A stretch of 10,580 bases of DNA, from assembly GCA_001781685.1 (NCBI GenBank), contig MFLZ01000018.1:2952-13531 (forward strand), written 5' to 3'. Origin of the DNA: Candidatus Kaiserbacteria bacterium RIFCSPLOWO2_01_FULL_54_13. GTDB lineage: Bacteria; Patescibacteriota; Minisyncoccia; Phycocordibacterales; UBA2100. This document shows positions 9,779 to 10,580 of the stretch, piece after piece. The position numbers and the translations under genes were made by a program. Each line of letters begins with the position of its first letter. Positions within the stretch are counted from its first letter, which is position 1. The notes beneath the pieces were generated by a model, which was not told the origin of the DNA, did no database searches, and saw nothing but the letters and a program-made list of their open reading frames with translations.

Positions 9779-10580
9779 ATGGGAGCAGCGAGCGCACGGC
9801 TTGCTTCACGGAGTCCCACGCGTTGCGTACGATGTCGACCAAACGATATCCACTTGCCGATAGTTCTTCGGCATAGGCCCAGCGTGTGAGGCCGTAGGCC
9901 ACGGCCCATGTCGCGTCGACGTTCGATGTGCGCGGTAGATGGCCGAACTGAGAAATCTGCGAGGGGAGTTTGAGGATAGCCCGCGCGATCTCAGAGGCAC
10001 TTGCAAGTCCGGAACCTCCTCCCGTAATTACGATGCCAGCGGGAAGAAGGCGCGCGCGACCGATCGATTTGAGGTGTGCGTTTACGAGCGTGAACATGTC
10101 TCGCAAGCGCGCGGCAACGATTCCTTGCATGCGCTTCGGCGGCACGTCGGAGCCCGTCACAGCGCCACGCTTCATTTGTTCTGCTTCCATCAAGGGGACC
10201 TGCAGAGAAAGCGCGATTGTGTTCGTGATATCAGAAGAACCGATGGGGAACACTTTGAGGGATACAGGAATATCACTATCGAAGATGATGATCGAAAGCG
10301 TCTCTGCTCCGATGTTGGCAAGCACAACACCGGCGGTTTTTTGCGTCTTTGTGAGCGTCCCCAGGCTCGCGGCCAAGGGCGATGCCATGACACCCTCCAC
10401 TTCTACACCTGCCGCCTCGACTGCTTCTATGAGATCGTCGTGGTGATGCGAGAGCATCGTGATGAGGAGCGTTTCGAGGGCAAGCTTCGCGCCCTGCAAG
10501 CCCTGCGGTCTTCCAAAAATCTTTACGCCGTCGATGCGGAATTCGAGAGGGATCGTGTGGATAAGGGTGCGGTTCGTGAG
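9777..10580 (-). CDS. ftsA: Cell division protein FtsA (5' end outside window)
   Basis: The last 267 residues of an actin-like ATPase that tethers FtsZ to the membrane. The frame is open to the window edge, so an apparent TTG start at 10499 is only internal. Seen: LIHTIPLEFRIDGVKIFGRPQGLQG at the start, the FtsA-type I-P-x-E/D-G-x-G block; TKTQKTAGVVLANIGAETLSIIIF, the phosphate-2 region; FPIGSSDITNTIAL; VITGGGSGLASASEIA, the adenosine-binding Gly motif; and a C-terminal amphipathic segment (VRNAWDSVKQAVRSLL) that would bind the membrane. In the phosphate-2 loop the common D-I-G-G-G-T is N-I-G-A-E-T, so nucleotide handling may differ. ftsZ follows on the same strand but is not directly adjacent. 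Confidence 0.92.
   Translation of the reverse strand, partial: LTNRTLIHTIPLEFRIDGVKIFGRPQGLQGAKLALETLLITMLSHHHDDLIEAVEAAGVEVEGVMASPLAASLGTLTKTQKTAGVVLANIGAETLSIIIFDSDIPVSLKVFPIGSSDITNTIALSLQVPLMEAEQMKRGAVTGSDVPPKRMQGIVAARLRDMFTLVNAHLKSIGRARLLPAGIVITGGGSGLASASEIARAILKLPSQISQFGHLPRTSNVDATWAVAYGLTRWAYAEELSASGYRLVDIVRNAWDSVKQAVRSLLP

Overview
The window looks like part of the chromosome of a member of the Candidate Phyla Radiation (Patescibacteria), most probably of the Parcubacteria type. This is inferred from gene style, not from a marker gene: a stand-alone AICAR transformylase, a membrane-anchored cupredoxin with a His-Asp-His motif in place of the copper Cys, shikimate-kinase-like P-loop proteins, and compact genes that mostly lack Shine-Dalgarno sequences. 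TGA is used as a stop (for example at 1984-1986), so the TGA-as-glycine CPR lineages are unlikely. No rRNA, tRNA or CRISPR array is visible.

Layout. 3-152 is the end of an unidentified gene. 282-1986 is a tightly packed four-gene set: a Phd/YefM-like antitoxin, a RelE/ParE-like toxin, and two paralogous 7-helix PQ-loop/SWEET-like membrane proteins. The last two junctions are 4-bp ATGA overlaps. 1994-2120 is a small non-coding element with 12-bp terminal inverted repeats and a 6-bp target duplication (MITE-like). It landed exactly on the start codon of a P-loop kinase gene of which only a 47-codon stub remains; an intact shikimate-kinase-like gene follows. 3012-4507 holds pyrF and pyrE, the last two steps of UMP synthesis. 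4569-5063 is an anchored cupredoxin. 5178-6158 is the AICAR transformylase half of PurH. 7049-7987 (minus strand) is a thioredoxin-reductase-like flavoprotein. 8119-9288 and 9777-10580 (minus strand) are ftsZ and the 3' part of ftsA, with a short opposite-strand gene of unknown function between them.

The most unusual part is 6123-7127, between purH and trxB. It contains a second copy of the 3' end of trxB fused back-to-back to a second copy of the 3' end of purH. The copies differ from the intact genes almost only at synonymous positions. The locus therefore reads purH - cargo 1 - trxB tail - purH tail - cargo 2 - trxB, and each cargo is one small minus-strand membrane-protein gene. This looks like two successive cassettes at one variable site, made by recombination between diverged alleles.

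Promoters follow a pattern. Extended -10 elements of the type TGnTATnnT, or TACAAT boxes, lie 6-10 nt upstream of the start codons of several genes that lack a Shine-Dalgarno. This suggests leaderless mRNAs. The opposite-strand gene at 9399 is the clear exception, with a perfect TTGACA box and a perfect AGGAGG.
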